NCBI GenBank assembly: GCA_036276735.1 | Contig: DASUOH010000020.1 | Location: forward strand, 1-63,477 | Origin: VRUE01 sp036276735 | GTDB taxonomy: Bacteria; Actinomycetota; Thermoleophilia; Solirubrobacterales; 70-9 | Length of the DNA: 63,477 bases | Direction: 5' to 3' | In this document: piece after piece, positions 63,359-63,477 of the stretch | How positions within the stretch are numbered: the first letter of the stretch is position 1 | Layout of the letters: each line of letters opens with the position of its first letter | The notes under the pieces: generated by a model | What the model was told of the DNA's origin: nothing | Database searches by the model: none | The model's input: only the letters and a program-made list of their open reading frames with translations | Made by a program: the position numbers and the translations under genes

Positions 63359-63477
63359 TCAGGCCACGTAGTCGACCAGCGTTCGCGAAGGGCGCCCGAG
63401 CTGGTGGTTGAGTGAGATTGCCGCAGCGAGCGCCAGGAGGCGGCTGGCGATGCGGGCCCGCAGGCCGCGAAGGGTGC
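63359..63477 (-). mobile_element. C-terminal fragment of a transposase (partial, window edge)
   Basis: The minus strand gives a 39-codon reading frame entering from the right edge and ending in TGA, with LRARIASRLLALAAAISLNH and QLGRPSRTLVDYVA. The pattern (basic-hydrophobic stretch, NH, GRPSR, then a short end) is typical of the C-terminus of DDE transposases of the IS982/ISL-like kind. Family assignment is tentative because only the end is visible. The left terminal inverted repeat would be expected near 63300-63355, but I see no clear one. Confidence 0.5.

Overview
The window is high-GC DNA with dense, mostly minus-strand operons, frequent GTG starts and 1- or 4-base gene overlaps. It carries a GatCAB amidotransferase, a classical menaquinone (men) pathway and a Mycobacterium-type serC. 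This points to an actinomycete-like chromosome, possibly class Thermoleophilia; the class is inferred from style and gene content, not from a search. Most of it is core metabolism. Mobile DNA is limited to a transposase tail at the right edge and several families of short palindromic repeats.

Layout. 0-5.3 kb: 16S rRNA (its 3' end lies outside the window) behind its leader and promoter, then tyrS, then a divergent class A penicillin-binding protein. 5.3-15.6 kb: a long minus-strand operon headed by an XRE-cupin regulator: leuC, leuD, a Tam-like methyltransferase, leuB, a hairpin element, ilvE, cimA, a DegT aminotransferase, argH and a 3-methyladenine glycosylase. 15.7-23.2 kb: a HAD phosphatase, leuA with a leucine-rich leader peptide, an RTX-repeat secreted protein, serC-serA, a cupin and ilvC. 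23.3-34.9 kb: menE, then menB, menA, menC and menD on plus, then four tandem secreted beta-propeller paralogues and menF on minus. 34.9-38.3 kb: ilvB-ilvN and a SQD1-type UDP-sulfoquinovose synthase. 38.4-43.7 kb: two paralogous membrane glycosyltransferases, a GT2 enzyme and a secreted glucose/sorbosone-type dehydrogenase. 43.7-48.5 kb: a zinc-ribbon membrane protein, NDH-2 and gatCAB. 48.6-54.7 kb: a small membrane protein, a GMC-type oxidoreductase, a proline-rich membrane protein, folD and pcrA. 54.7-57.3 kb: cysE-cysK, a hicAB pair with a broken or frameshifted hicA, and a CymR-like Rrf2 regulator. 57.4-63.5 kb: a LuxR regulator, an HD/HDOD-LuxR fusion, gltX, nfo, an HNH nuclease, an acyl-CoA dehydrogenase and the transposase fragment.

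How the genes work together. leuA, leuB, leuC, leuD, ilvB, ilvN, ilvC, ilvE and cimA cover most of branched-chain amino acid synthesis (no ilvD or ilvA is seen here). menF, menD, menC, menE, menB and menA cover isochorismate to demethylmenaquinone, which would feed the nearby NDH-2. serA and serC supply serine; cysE and cysK turn it into cysteine, probably under the CymR-like regulator.

The most unusual material is non-coding or repeat DNA: (1) two copies of a 111-113 nt hairpin with conserved loops and compensatory stem changes (5252-5362, 11059-11171); (2) three copies of an 81-82 bp palindromic repeat, two of them inserted in frame at the same place in two paralogous glycosyltransferases; (3) a 147-nt multibranched inverted repeat beyond ilvC; (4) a leucine-rich attenuator peptide before leuA.
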